Notes: generated from the sequence alone by a model not told the origin. A stretch of 64,000 bases of DNA from Heligmosomoides polygyrus polygyrus (GCA_947396885.1 OX377205.1:76480969-76544968), one strand, 5' to 3'. Positions 22,001 through 31,840 are shown, numbered from the stretch's first letter. Program-made: numbers and translations.

Positions 22001-24930
22001 ACTTGCGGTGGGCAGCCGATGAACAAGTCAGCGCTCTATCCTTCCCAGACGTCTGGTACCAATTCACCGACCCCGGAGGGATGGAAGACTTGGTTGGCCT
22101 GGGCGGGAAATCCGAACCAGGAACCTGGTATCGGGTGTACGCGAAAGCCGGCGCCTCCTCCGACTGCGCTACACTCGCCCGTGGACTCCAAATGCTACCC
22201 GAAAATTAAAGTCTGAGAAAGATGTAGGACGCTGTATTACCAGTGGTGTAGAGGTACGTACATACCATTTTCACGTTCCTTTGACAAATGTACTTCTTTA
22301 GTTAAAATTAAACTGTAATTAAAGCAAAAGATTTTGCAACTCGTTTCTAGTAAAGCTACATTATTTCAATGTATAACTTTTCTGACGCGGTAATAAAGAG
22401 GGCTGCTGAAGTGTTGTAACCTACGTGGCAGACTTCACGGTTTCTCTGTTGTTATGTTTGTAATATGAAAAGGACCGATATAGAACAGCAGTGATGATGA
22501 GATATAAGAAGATTTGTTAATTCTCATAACATAGCCAATTTTCACATTTTTTAAAAGCTGATTTGAAGAGAGTCCTGACGAGAAACGCAAGCGCTGACAA
22601 ACTTTTGAGCGCCGCTGCAAATGCACGGGTAGTAAGCTCTTGTAGGCGTTTTCATGTTTATTTTTAAGCAGCCAACTGTGTAGAAATCGCGTATGCAGAA
22701 GGTTCCTCCAGTTCTTGTTGAGGAGCAGGTCCGTGCGCGTACAAGGGAAAGCATTAGTTTGGCTAACGCGGTTGATTGCACCACAGAATGCGGAAGGGAG
22801 AAAATCTGGAGAACGTGGCTATTTTGACAAGAACACGATAGATGGGCCACATCCTGGACATCCTTGTACGTGCACGAGTCCGCTACCCTGTATGAATTAT
22901 TGCACCGTATCAAAAAGAAGCAGAGTGCGTTGTGCAATTTTGAGGGCTTTAATACATTCTCTTTGAGCACGACAACCATCTGAGGAAGATGTAGGACGCT
23001 GTATTACCAGTGGGTAGAGGTACGTACACACCATTTTCACGTTAAAATGGGCACTTTTCAAATCAAGTTGGGCACTGTTCTAAACAAGTTCGGCGCTTTT
23101 AAAGTCGAAGGAAAGATTTTTGAAATTAAAATGAACTTTCTCCTTACTAGAGACTCTCTGAGAATGATACCTTAAGTCTTTTTTGTTTAAGGAAAACATA
23201 GTGACTTTGTTTGAGAATTAAAAAAGCCTGCTCAATAAATGTACAAACCGTTTGAAATTTTATAAAATTTTCATTTTCAAGAAAAAATCTGGATCGAAAT
23301 TTATTTTAGAGTGCAGAAAGGTGGCAAATTTTTAGCATGTTGAAAGAGAAATCGCGCCATGCATCCGCCTAGCTCGCTGCGATTTTTATTTGGTCGATAG
23401 TGCAAATGCCGCTGTCTTAAGACGGCGCAGAAAATATATCTGTGTTATTCACAAATGTTTTTGTTGTACCGTTGTCAAGTGAACAAAGCTATTGCTACCA
23501 GGCCAACGAAAGTTGCTCTATCCTGTACGATTGCATGGCGCAGTCTCACCTTTTGGCGCTAAAAATTGTGGCCTTTAAAACAAGCTTTAAACCATTACTT
23601 TTCCCGAGAAATAGAATATTTACACAATTTCAAACAGTACACTTGTTAGGGCAGATGTATAAAAAAATTCCAAGTCATACAAAATTTTCTTTGACGAGAA
23701 TTTAATCTGGCCTTCTCGGAGCGTCTCGAGCTTCACCTGGAAGACGATATCTTTGGAAGATGCTATGTCTGATTTCAAAAGTCAAGCTTTCTTTGAAGGG
23801 TGTAAAATATGATTTGGAAAGTGTGCAATTTGAGGTGAAAATGGTATACAGGGTGCGTAAAAAGTATTGACGCAGTAAATGGCGGTTGTGGAAATAGTAA
23901 TGCGCAGCAAATTTCGAAATATTCATTTGAGAAATATGGAAAATGATCTTACAAATACGATAGAATAACTCGCAGTCGACATTGGCTCCTTTACTGTGAA
24001 TACAGGAGCGAAAACGGCGGAAAAATTCATGAGCACGCGCCGCAAGTACTCGCTTGGATTTCGTTCCGTGCTTTGAACAGGGTAGCCTTCTGCGACTGGT
24101 CACTTCTGTTGAAAGTAGCACAGACCTCATTCTCCAAAATCGACTAAAAAGAGTAATCCAGCGGATTCATGTTTAAGCTCTGCTCGTCTGAGAAGCTGTT
24201 CACACCTGCGCGCGTTATCTGTTTGCCGTTATGGGACAGAGGTTGACAATTTTTGATTTGAACGTTATCGTGCTTGAACATCTTGTAATCACCATCTGTT
24301 ATGACAGAGCCGCGGCCGACGTTTGGGTTGTTGACCTCTTTTCTCATCCACCATTTCAAACACAGCTTAGTTCTTTTGTTAATGAAGTATTCATTTCCTT
24401 TGGTAACAGCCAGGAAAGGCTCACCGTAACCACGACGGTATCAAGTTTCTTCAGTTTTTACAAGAATATTTTTTGATCACGATATAGACAACAAGAATAA
24501 CACACAAAAACATTGAAAAGTAGAAAGAGAAAGTTGGAGCTGAAACAAAAACTAGGTGCGTCAATACTTTTTACGCACCCTGTATGTTGGGGCACTGAAC
24601 TAGCAAATCGCACGGTACATCTACATAGGGTTCAAGATTCTCCACATTTTTACCTCCGCTCAACAGAATGTGCGATATTCGCAAGCTCATCGAAAGCTGT
24701 TGCAGGTGATACCAACGCGGCTGTCGACGGCTCGTGAAAACCACGCCTCTGAGCTGATACTCGACCGTTACGTGGTCGTCATGGCCGGCTGGGATGGGAG
24801 GCAAGCGCTCGATTCGGTGGAGATATTCGAATGCGTCGAGGAGAGCCCGTATTTGATTCCCGTGGAGACAGACTTCAAACTTTCTCAAGCGAGGATTCGA
24901 CCGGCCTCCGTTGTTCCGAATTATAGTTGA
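19059..24930 (+). CDS. Kelch-repeat protein (N-terminus not found), seven exons
   Basis: Exons 19059-19258, 19306-19373, 19438-19587, 19643-19726, 19833-19960, 20741-20921 and 24706-24930 join in phase to about 344 residues ending at TGA 24928-24930. Each blade shows the Kelch signature (double Gly, then an aromatic or Val-Glu strand): VVLLIGGCTQ with LSSVEEVSF, GILVVG with AAEVYV, GAIIGGFNGADCLKSVELIK, VLLFGGWDESRTMKAVFR, VYIIGGYDGISVVDSIVRYS, and YVVVMAGWDGRQALDSVEIF. Six blades would form a beta-propeller. In BTB-Kelch proteins such propellers choose the substrate of a CUL3 ubiquitin ligase; no BTB domain was seen here, so that role is inference. The second and third exons are the least certain. 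The last intron (20922-24705) is full of transposons. AATAAA at 25050-25055 is a likely poly(A) signal. Confidence 0.75.
21474..21885 (+). pseudogene. Tc1-like transposase relic inside the Kelch-gene intron
   Basis: The fragment opens MPRGKSISAEVRGAIFDSFR (N-terminal helix-turn-helix style). After many stops it continues RRTTYNGF-like and GGRPRITASRDDLYH-like stretches. It ends with KHGGENVMVWRCFSPHGTGR, matching the KHGGGSVMVWGCFS block of Tc1 transposases. The catalytic region beyond is missing where the SINE-A copy at 21892 begins. Not functional. Confidence 0.7.
21892..22185 (-). repeat. SINE-A, full length, well preserved
   Basis: One of the two best copies. The complement reads CGGGCGAGTGTAGCGCAGTC with an intact box A, then TACCAGGTTCCTGGTTCGGA with box B, the whole body, and a (TTTATCC)n tail at the plus-strand left end (GGATAAGGATAAAGGACGG). 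Box A to box B spacing is about 41 nt, suitable for an internal RNA polymerase III promoter. Confidence 0.85.
22217..23044. repeat. Pair of about 62-bp direct repeats bracketing 700 bp
   Basis: GATGTAGGACGCTGTATTAC and CAGTGG(T)GTAGAGGTACGTAC followed by ACCATTTTCACGTT occur at 22221-22276 and again at 22988-23043. The second copy leads straight into the TIR-C element. The first copy leaves the homology after ACCATTTTCACGTT, suggesting a truncated TIR-C terminus or a duplication of the insertion site. Confidence 0.6.
23030..23846. mobile_element. TIR-C element: non-autonomous DNA transposon, complete copy
   Basis: Left end ACCATTTTCACGTTAAAATG, right end TTGAGGTGAAAATGGT, giving short inverted termini flanked by TA. 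Inside, the element is partly self-complementary: AAATCGCGCCATGCAT near 23349 against ATTGCATGGCGCAGTCTC near 23533. No transposase frame was seen. Related pieces occur at 29280-29480, 31840-32440, 41765-43620 and 63577-64000. Confidence 0.65.
23849..24582 (-). mobile_element. TIR-D element: Tc1/mariner-type transposon relic, 734 bp
   Basis: Perfect terminal inverted repeats of about 27 bp (CAGGGTGCGTAAAAAGTATT, then GACGCA) sit at both ends inside a TA duplication. The element abuts TIR-C. On the minus strand a broken frame includes GVNSFSDEQSLNMN; FSDE is the usual surround of a catalytic Asp in Tc1/mariner-family transposases. It also reads SKRVLAARAHEFFRRF. The size is too small for a complete transposase gene (about 1.3 kb), so this is a deletion derivative. 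Confidence 0.75.
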
Positions 24931-25049
24931 CGGCATATCTGATCCCGAACTTCCATTTCCAGCGCTTAGTTCTTATTGTGTTCAAGTTCTTCAAAACATC
25001 TGCGTGGACTACAGGGTCAATCGTTTTTGTTTACTATTTAGCGAAGTCT

Positions 25050-25055
25050 AATAAA
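25050..25055 (+). promoter_or_regulatory. AATAAA polyadenylation signal of the Kelch gene
   Basis: AATAAA lies 120 nt after the Kelch stop codon on the same strand, a normal 3' UTR distance in nematodes. No cleavage site can be verified from sequence alone. Confidence 0.5.
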
Positions 25056-25770
25056 TATCACTATCGATTGCTAACGCGGAGTCGTTCACTTGGGCAGACC
25101 TCACGAACGCAAGGTGGTAATCAAGCAGCTGTGAAGTAGCCATAGCAGAATGGACGTCTCCTTGAATCCCTATTGCAGCTAAATTTAACAAAATCCCAGT
25201 TCTTTCCTTCATGTAAGCTTGGAATAGCGAAGTCTTCTGTGTTAATATTCGGTGTGCCGAACGTGGCTTATGATTGGTTTCTTTTCAGTGGCGCTCAAGT
25301 TTCCTGGATGTATACTAACATGTATACGTGCACTTACGTTTTATTGAACTGGTTCATGCTTTCCAGGCAATCCATTCGCTTACAGGACTTGCCTCGAAGA
25401 ACTAAATTTGAGAAGTCTTTTTTAGGGAGAGTTCAATCAGATCTAAACCTAGCCTTCGAAATTTGTAAGGGCAAAATGCATATGAAACTGTCGAAGTTCT
25501 GGTTGTTTCAGCCCACAAATGGACGTAAAGGAGTGTTCCGGATGTTTGCCCACCAAATGGGAAGTTACCGAAGACAGCAGCGATCAAACTCTTGCCGTTC
25601 GAGCAGTAAAATGGCTCGAGTGCCTTCCCGATTCTTTATTGCTGTACGAATGAACTCATAAACTTTGAAGGTATAGTCTCCAGCTTCTCTCGTCATAAAA
25701 CCTCGGCATTGTAGAATAGTTGTCAATGTTTTTGTTTTGTGCCGCTCGAGGTTGTTACGGTGGATCTTTA
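25056..25770. other. Intergenic after the Kelch gene, nothing named
   Basis: A long open frame (25173-25661, +) has no recognisable domain and lacks splice support. It may be non-coding 3' sequence or decayed retroelement DNA. Confidence 0.25.
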
Positions 25771-25776
25771 TTAGCC

Positions 25777-25816
25777 AGGCCTAACGTTTCGCCGCTCCCG
25801 TCTTCTTCAGAGGCCT
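25777..25816 (-). ncRNA. Hammerhead ribozyme motif, minimal Penelope type (best copy)
   Basis: Minus strand order: AGGCCT, CTGAAGA, AGACGGGAGCGGC, GAAA, CGTT, AGGCCT. Both invariant boxes of a hammerhead (CUGANGA and GAAA) are intact. The cleavage triplet would be GUU, which fits NUH. The two flanking AGGCCU hexamers pair as a 6-bp stem I. Stem II is GACG/CGGC with one A-G mismatch and a GGAG loop. Stem III is only the 2-bp AC/GU, so self-cleavage would be expected only as a dimer, as known for the hammerheads of Penelope-like elements. It lies about 90 nt past a minus-strand Penelope-type coding end. Confidence 0.65.
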
Positions 25817-25864
25817 GAACGTGGTGCAAGTATTAGATGAGCGATTTACCCCACCAAACGCTAT

Positions 25865-26270
25865 CTCCACTTAGCGGTTCTGCTTCGTTAGAGAAATCAC
25901 TCCGACCTGCACATGCGTCCTTCCATTCTACAGCTCGCATTTTGGTACAAACTGCAGAAAATCATTCTTAATTGGCGTTCTGGATTTTTGCAAGGAATCC
26001 CGACATGAACGACCGTCAGGAACGCACGTCAATTACGAATGATTTTCTGCCGTTTGTACCAAAATGCGAGCTGTGGGATGGAAGGGCGCATGTGCAGGTC
26101 GTTATCTTTCCCTTATACTATCCAGTACCGCACAATAAGTCTCATTCGACCGGTCGTACTAACAGAAAGCAGCGAGAGCGCTCCATAGGTGGATCAAACG
26201 TAACTTTATCCCTCTTTGAATGGGTTTTCACGGGTGATTTCTCTAACGAAGCAAAACCGCTAGAGTGGGG
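25865..26270. mobile_element. Penelope-like element debris in inverted arrangement
   Basis: Plus-strand 25969-26074 reads LAFWIFARNPDMNDRQERTS then ITNDFLPFVPKCEL, the C-terminal style of Penelope-like endonuclease ORFs (compare AFWIQATDPKMNRKMECLYI at 39.3 kb). The last 60 bp of this (from GAATGATTTTCTGCCGTTTG) and the following sequence are repeated in reverse complement at 25865-25970. The outer arms pair GCGGTTCTGCTTCGTTAGAG with CTCTAACGAAGCAAAACCGC at about 26236-26260, interrupted by about 130 bp on the right. Inverted terminal duplications of this kind are common in Penelope-like insertions. Confidence 0.6.
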
Positions 26271-26272
26271 AT

Positions 26273-27649
26273 CAGGGGTGCACACAAAAATCTGTTTTTT
26301 TAACGAAATTTTTAAACGGAAAATTTTCGTTAAATTTTTGGTAAATCGTTAAATTTCGTTAAAAAACAATTAGCTGCAAACCATTATTTCAAGTGAAAAA
26401 ATCAAGGAAAAACATATGGGTTTCAACTTCAAGAGGTCATCAGCTAAAGTACAAGAAATATAGTGTAACACTGCAATTAAAATAAACAATTCAACATAGA
26501 AAATAAACAAGCCTTCAACAACAAATTATCTACAGGGTGCGAAATAAAAACAGCTGAGAACTATCATTGAAGATGGTCGCCGATAGCCGCATCTTAAAAT
26601 GTGAGATCAGGCAGAACCCGAGTCCCCCCCCCCCCGTGTTCTTTGCGAAACCGTCTTGTGTGGCTGCTCTTCGAGCATGTACATACAATCTCGGAGCGGG
26701 CCTCGCCCATTAGGTACAGAAAGAGCTAATAAAATTACAACTAAAAGCCTATCAGTGGGATGTTAATACGTTGTCGAACGTACGAATTTCGAGCGCCTGG
26801 TGCTCGGGACCAATCCATTGCAACGTCAGGACCGTGACACGACACCATGTCACAAGGTCCGACGCAGCCGCAAGGTGTGACACGTCGTCACGTTGTTAAC
26901 GTTCAGAAAAAGTAGCTTCCCAAATTTTTGTTATTAGCGTTTTTCAAAAATCACTTAAAATACGTCCAACGGCCGAAGCATCCTCTCCGTCAAAACTGTT
27001 CCTGGTGGCGAGCAAGTGTAGTCTGGGATAAGCAACGCCAGGTGAGGATAGGCACATCTTACGAGATTAGACAAACATCTTTGTGGATTTGTTGACGTGC
27101 TTGGGAGTTCGGAGAGGAAATTTCTAGCTCCAAAATGCGTTAAAGGATACGGATGAAGGACAGCGTTACTCAATCTCTTTTGGGAAGCGCCACGCATTCC
27201 ACTTCTATGGGAAATCGTGGAGGAGATTTGAATGCGTGCTCTACCAATTCTCCGACCCCGGAGGGATGAAAGGCTTGGTTTGCTCGAGCGGGAAATCCGA
27301 ACCGGGCATGTGGTGTCAGGTGCACGCGGCAACAAGCACCTCTTCCTAGTGCGCTGCACGCGCCGACAAAATGCATTATTTCCAAAAATTCAAAACAAAT
27401 CCATGGAAACATGAAAATATTCTTGCTGATTTCATTAGTTTTTGAGGAACAGTTCTAATCGGGAGGATGAGACTTGCAAAATTAGTGAAGATTAAGGGCG
27501 AATGTGGAAAACTCACTGAGAAAAACTTCCGTTAAAAATTCCGTTAAATTTCTAAAAATTTCCGTTAAGTCGTTGAGCCAGATTTTAACGAAAAATGCCG
27601 TTAACTCGTTAAATTCGTTAAATCGTTAACCGTTAAATGTGCACCCCTG
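26273..27649. mobile_element. hAT-like element with GTTAAA-rich termini, nested insertions
   Basis: Ends CAGGGGTGCACA (26273) and its complement TGTGCACCCCTG (27649) are the usual style of hAT termini. The subterminal DNA on both sides is built of repeated CGTTAAA/TTTAACG words (for example TTCGTTAAATTTTTGGTAAA), which would be transposase-binding or stem sites. Obvious 8-bp target duplications were not found. Inside are a TACAGGGTGC terminus at 26533, poly-C at about 26622, and a SINE-A copy. No transposase frame was recognised. Confidence 0.6.
27146..27366 (-). repeat. SINE-A with internal deletion, nested in the hAT-like element
   Basis: The complement has the head CGCGTGCAGCGCACTAGG and the box-B region, then jumps from GTCGGAGAATTGGTAG straight to CACGCATTCAAATCTCC. 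The middle (about 75 bp, including the AGACTTGTCTGGGAAGGATA region) is missing. The tail is TCCTTCATCCGTATCC. Confidence 0.75.
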
Positions 27650-27732
27650 GCTCGGAGAGCGCAAAACCCAGCCGCGGACTCCCCATGAGCGCGCAGAGCT
27701 AAGAAGGAAAGATTTCGCGCTCTGTCGCAAAG

Positions 27733-28241
27733 ATGAGTGAGAACGATCGCGCGGATATCAGTTCATTAGCCAAAATATTGCGGCAGGTGCGCGCGTGCGA
27801 TGAGCGCTCGCGGCTTGGCGGAGGAAGAATAACCGCGATCCTTCTTCGCTGCTACAGCTTTAACAAACGGTATACGGTTTATTGTCTCGTATACTGTAGC
27901 GCTAAGAACACTCGACAAAAATACTGTACTGGCAATTCTGAATCTCGAAATTGTGACTAGTAGTGTTAGCAGATCCGCATTAAATGTGCTTATTCACAGA
28001 CATCACCGCTTACATGATCGACACAACTCTGAAGAATGGAAATCTCATAGGTTAAGGTAACAATCTGTAGCAGCGACTACGACTTATAATCGAAGGCCGG
28101 CTTTCACCGTCCGTTGAAGAGGAGATCGGTGTATGGTAGGAAGACATGCCGTCGGTTTACAGTCATATCGCCGAAGCCGAACGTGCTGTAGAACGACGGT
28201 GGGAACGGCATATAGCGGCGTTTTTGGATCTGAATTGGAAG
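27733..28241 (+). CDS. Candidate N-terminal exons of an unrecognised gene
   Basis: Three exons join in phase: 27733-27869 (MSENDRADISSLAKILRQVR, then Arg/Gly-rich), 28000-28050 (HHRLHDRHNSEEWKSH) and 28163-28241 (IAEAERAVERRWERHIAAFL, then DLNWK). Introns are 130 and 112 nt with GT/AG ends. The ATG follows a CG-rich 90 bp, unusual in this AT-rich window and promoter-like. The third exon looks alpha-helical and charged. No family was recognised. It could be the front of the borealin-like exons downstream (phase 0 at 28241 matches phase 0 at 32623), but that join would cross a 4.4 kb intron of repeats. Confidence 0.4.
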
Positions 28242-28737
28242 GTGCTGACGAAAGTTTACTAGTCGGTCTGAGCAACGTTCCTCACCTGTCTATAGGGTCT
28301 CTTGATCGGCACATAGTCGTGTTTTCTCAATGATGAGTACGCATCCTGAAGAAGCAGCTCGACTGGATCACTGAAGAAAATCGTCGTTGTATACTACGGC
28401 CATTGATTGGCTAGATTACCACAAACTTCACAAGCCACTCGTCAAAATTATCTTCCCAGGAAATTATCTCAACGGCAGGTTGGACGTCTCAAGTGTTGTG
28501 TCTAATTTTCGCGTCAAACTGGACGCTATTCAAACCAAATTGGACATTCTTATAGGCTCGCTCTAACAAGGAGAGCCTCCAAAGTGGCGGTGAGCTTTTG
28601 CGATGGAATCTTTACAGGATGTAGGGTCCCGTGTGGGAAGTCTAAAACCGTAGTTATTTTTTTAGAGTGCTCTTCTGGTCGAAAAAAGCGTGTGAACGCG
28701 TGAGCGCGAAGTTCATGACGCCATGGTGTCACCCAGC

Positions 28738-28917
28738 CGAATGTGGTCCGTTGGCGCAGCGGGTAGCAACGTCGCCTGTCAGCCGCACCAAGTGAGTTTT
28801 ACGGTTCGACCTCCGGGTTGCCATAGTTTTCGCACCTATCGGACCGTTATTATTATGGGCTTGCTGTTCACAGGAGTCAACTTGTACACGATAATTGCTT
28901 TTAGTAATTGTTAAGCA
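28738..28917 (+). repeat. SINE-B, copy 1 (tRNA-like head)
   Basis: GTCCGTTGGCGCAGCGGGTA holds a tRNA box A (TGGCGCAGCGGGTAG) and TTTTACGGTTCGACCTC holds box B. A conserved 3' body follows (CAACTTGTACACGATAATTG, CTTTTAGTAATT). The copy at 29077-29240 is its inverted partner. Confidence 0.7.
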
Positions 28918-29076
28918 TTTACCGATATTAAACCAAATTCATGACCATGTGTTGACTATGTGAAGTGTATGTGTTTGTTTGCATTTACGGTCTCGTTGTT
29001 GATATCATTCAGTGCAAATGCGATTCATTGAGAGGCAACTCAAATGAAAGCAGAGCACGGATGCATTAAGTTACTA

Positions 29077-29240
29077 AAAGCAATAATCGTGTACAAATTG
29101 ACACCTGTGGTCACGCAAGCACATAACAATAACGAGCCGATGTGTGCAAAAACTATGTGTGGTCGAACTGTAAAACCCACTCGGTGCCACCAACAGTCGA
29201 CATTGCTACCCGCTGCACCAACCGACCACATTAGGTTAAG
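29077..29240 (-). repeat. SINE-B, copy 2, inverted relative to copy 1
   Basis: The complement reads GTCGGTTGGTGCAGCGGGTA, TTTTACAGTTCGACCAC and, at the 3' side, CAATTTGTACACGATTATTG then CTTTTAGTAAC. It is similar to copy 1 along its whole length with scattered changes. The two copies face each other across 160 bp and could form a hairpin in RNA. Confidence 0.7.
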
Positions 29241-29279
29241 TGGCAACAGTGGCCGCCTTCCTGCTCTTTGAAACAAGCG

Positions 29280-29480
29280 TTGAGGCATTATTTTTTGAAA
29301 ATTTTACAAAATTTCAAGGACTTGTTTACTTATTGGGTAGATAATTAAGCTTCATGGAAAGTATAAAAAACATAAATTTTCCTTGAACAAAAAATTATCC
29401 TAACCTCTTTGGGAAGTCTATAATTTAATGTAGAGAAAGCTCATTTCAATTTGGAAAGTGTCAAATTCGATGTAAAATGG
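29280..29480. repeat. TIR-C fragment (right half)
   Basis: Contains the right-hand signature of TIR-C: ACAAAATTTC...TTATTGGGTAGATAATT, TTGGAAAGTGTCAAATTCGA and the terminal GTAAAATGGTA. Confidence 0.5.
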
Positions 29481-29530
29481 TATGTATAGGGACAGGATCG
29501 CCTCTTTCTTGGAAACGGCAGATATCTTGT

Positions 29531-30500
29531 CCTGAGTGCGAGATTGCGCAGAGTTGGGACCACTGCACGACGTATTGGTTTACGTGCTCTGCAGCTGACG
29601 AGGGTCTGCGGGATGGGGTCTCATCGCGGACCGGTGCAGAGCTCCAACGGCGTAGTGGGTAGCGATTCCGAGTCGTGGGGGAGAGAAGGAATCTCATATT
29701 TTCATGTGTGTCATCCATCTAGTGCTGTCAATAATATGCAGTCCACACATCTGTACCGGATACTCATGCACCATGTTATCTGGCACTTCTCCCTCCCTCT
29801 TTGTGAGCGTCTTCATGCAACATGTGTCAGAAAATGCCTTGTTCTTTTGATCCATGGCTTTCCAATCATGAGGCCATTACTGCCCTGGTAGCGGATGGTA
29901 GAAAGCTTGCCATGCTAACCACTCTACTATTAACTATGTATGAGCCGAATTCAGCCATCCGAAGTTGCTTTCGATATTTCAAATAACTCACCAAGCGGTT
30001 CCATTCGCAGGTGCTGGTAAACTGCCCCCCCCCTTTTGATATACAAAAAAGGATCACACTTTAAAGGTGAGCTTGTATGCAACTATTCTTGTACTGTGAC
30101 GTCAAGTCACAAGCGAGTATATTGATAGCAGCAAGATTTAAGGCAGAATCGCTGGTACACCGACTCCTATACCTTCTCAGGTTCAAAAATCTGATAAAGA
30201 CTGCTTTGTACAAGGAAGACTACCTCAGCGAGCCCCCAAGGTCTTTTGATAGTCCTTTTCGATGACCCTTCATAAGAACATTGGTTCATGCGTAACACGT
30301 AGTGCGAAGAACTCGAACTCTCGACCTCATTCTCACCAGTCGCAGTCGCTGTCCACAACGCTGTCGTAGCGTTCCCGCAATGATAATCCATATGGAATAA
30401 AACGTATGAAACCCCTGTAAGCTGCAAAGCACGTAAGTCACGCCGCCAATGGCCGAGTTTTCTGGTCCCTAACTCTGCACAGTGTTGCACTGCGGTCGAG
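29531..30500. repeat. Two related tRNA-like or SINE fragments in opposite orientation
   Basis: At 29531 (+) GCGCAGAGTTGGGACCACTG then TTTACGTGCTCTGCAGCTGA; the complement at about 30475-30410 reads GTGCAGAGTTAGGGACCAG then TTACGTGCTTTGCAGCTTAC. Within the first, GGCGTAGTGGGTAGCGATTC resembles a tRNA box A. The sequence between them is unremarkable apart from a poly-C run at about 30024. Confidence 0.4.
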
Positions 30501-30646
30501 TTACTTGCATTTTATTTCTTCACAGAGGAATGTGATGCTATCTGTATAGAACACTAGGGCAGTTCAAACCTACCGTTGAGATAGTTTCTTGGTCAGGCCG
30601 TACAATGCTTAAAAATTTCAACTGTAAGGGCCCCTGAACAAGGTAC

Positions 30647-30741
30647 CTGATATATCCGATTCTGTCATATCGAGCCAAAACTTGATCCATTTCCAGAACG
30701 AATAACAACAGAAGAAATGTCAAGAGTTGCAGCTGTTTCAT
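30647..30741 (-). CDS. Candidate first exon of a small secreted protein
   Basis: Minus-strand ATG at 30741-30739 encodes MKQLQLLTFLLLLFVLEMDQ then VLARYDRIGYI. This is a textbook signal peptide (short positive start, long Leu/Phe core, VLA before a probable cleavage site), followed by a GT donor after AG at 30646. Eleven bases before the ATG is TTTCAG, a strong acceptor suited to spliced-leader addition. No downstream exon could be assigned, so the mature protein is unknown. Confidence 0.4.
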
Positions 30742-30909
30742 TGTCTTTTTACCTGAAATGAATGCAAGATGTAATGTGATGTGATGTTTATATGTTGTAA
30801 GCAGCACATAAAAAGGGCACCTCGTCGCTTTCATAGAAGAAATAAGGAAGTCCCTGCGGAATTTAATCGCACCTTCTTGCTTTTCTACTGAGAGAATAGA
30901 CACCACAGC

Positions 30910-31840
30910 CTTATGGAGGAAAAGAGGAAAAATTTAGGAACTCAAGTTCAACAGATGACAGTGATTTCGTGCAAAGAAGCGGTGCTGTCACCGGAGAAGC
31001 AACCTGGATATTCTCTACACCAGTGCCTGGATGAATGTCTGATGAACGGAGATGATACAGATGCAACATTTACGGGGACTCTACAAACGAATCTGTGGAA
31101 ACAATCTAGGAGGTTTGCATTGCAAGCAATAATTGAGTCGCAAGGGCATCGATACTGCTCAAAAGATAAAGCTCAAGGAAATGTTGCCTAAATGCAAAGG
31201 CAAAAAGGAGTACTTTGAAGCTCGTCTAATATCGTTGTACGACTTGGACAAAGTTTTTGTTTGAAGCAGACGCCTTCCGAAAGCATCAGCCTGTGGAGAA
31301 ACACTGCATCGAGGACTCATATTGTGCAGGACAGTGTTATGTGCCTCCAGAGTGCAGGTCTGCTCAAGAAGGATGGAATCAGAGTCGGCATCTGCAATGT
31401 AGTCGTGAATAACATTAAGACAATGCTAAGAGAGTAGAATGGAGGATTGTGATGAACATGGGTGCTCTTCTGGCCTGTGAAGCAGGAGTGTAAGCATGAG
31501 AACACAAATGAGATTTCGGCAGGGTGTTCGAAGAGAACGGTAGAGTCGTTATCGCTTGGACTCCATGCACTCAAAAAAAAACTCAAGTGCATGAAATGAA
31601 AAGGCAAATACATAACGAACATTGAGCTCTGGCAAAGGCAGCCGGCAGTAGTACAATGGACTGCGATCTCTGAGAGTGGTGAAAGAGCTTGGTTAGCGGC
31701 TCCCGTATTAACTGACCGACGGCAAAAGCCAAAGACGTCTAAACATCTGCATTCATCTACTCTCCCGAAGCCAACATCTTCCAAATAAAAACGAGCTTCT
31801 TCTACACTAATGTACACAGAAACCTTACGGTAAGCATAGT
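30910..31840. other. Both-strand open frames, no recognised gene
   Basis: A 92-codon frame (30916-31191, +) and a 166-codon frame (31817-31317, -) are open, but neither shows a family motif or splice structure. The minus frame is Ser/Cys/His/Phe-rich and looks like an antisense artefact. A short poly-A run is at about 31576. Confidence 0.25.

Noticed and set aside
21800..22216. 138-codon plus-strand open frame
   Set aside because: It starts in the Tc1 relic and continues through the complement of a SINE-A copy. The same open frames recur in every SINE-A copy in both directions and follow from the repeat, not from a gene.
24231..24476. 81-codon plus-strand open frame between 24231 and 24476
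   Set aside because: Lies inside the TIR-D element, antisense to its transposase-like remnant.
31317..31817. 166-codon minus-strand open frame
   Set aside because: Longest unexplained frame, but no domain, no splice structure and a composition (His, Cys, Ser, Phe) typical of antisense reading.
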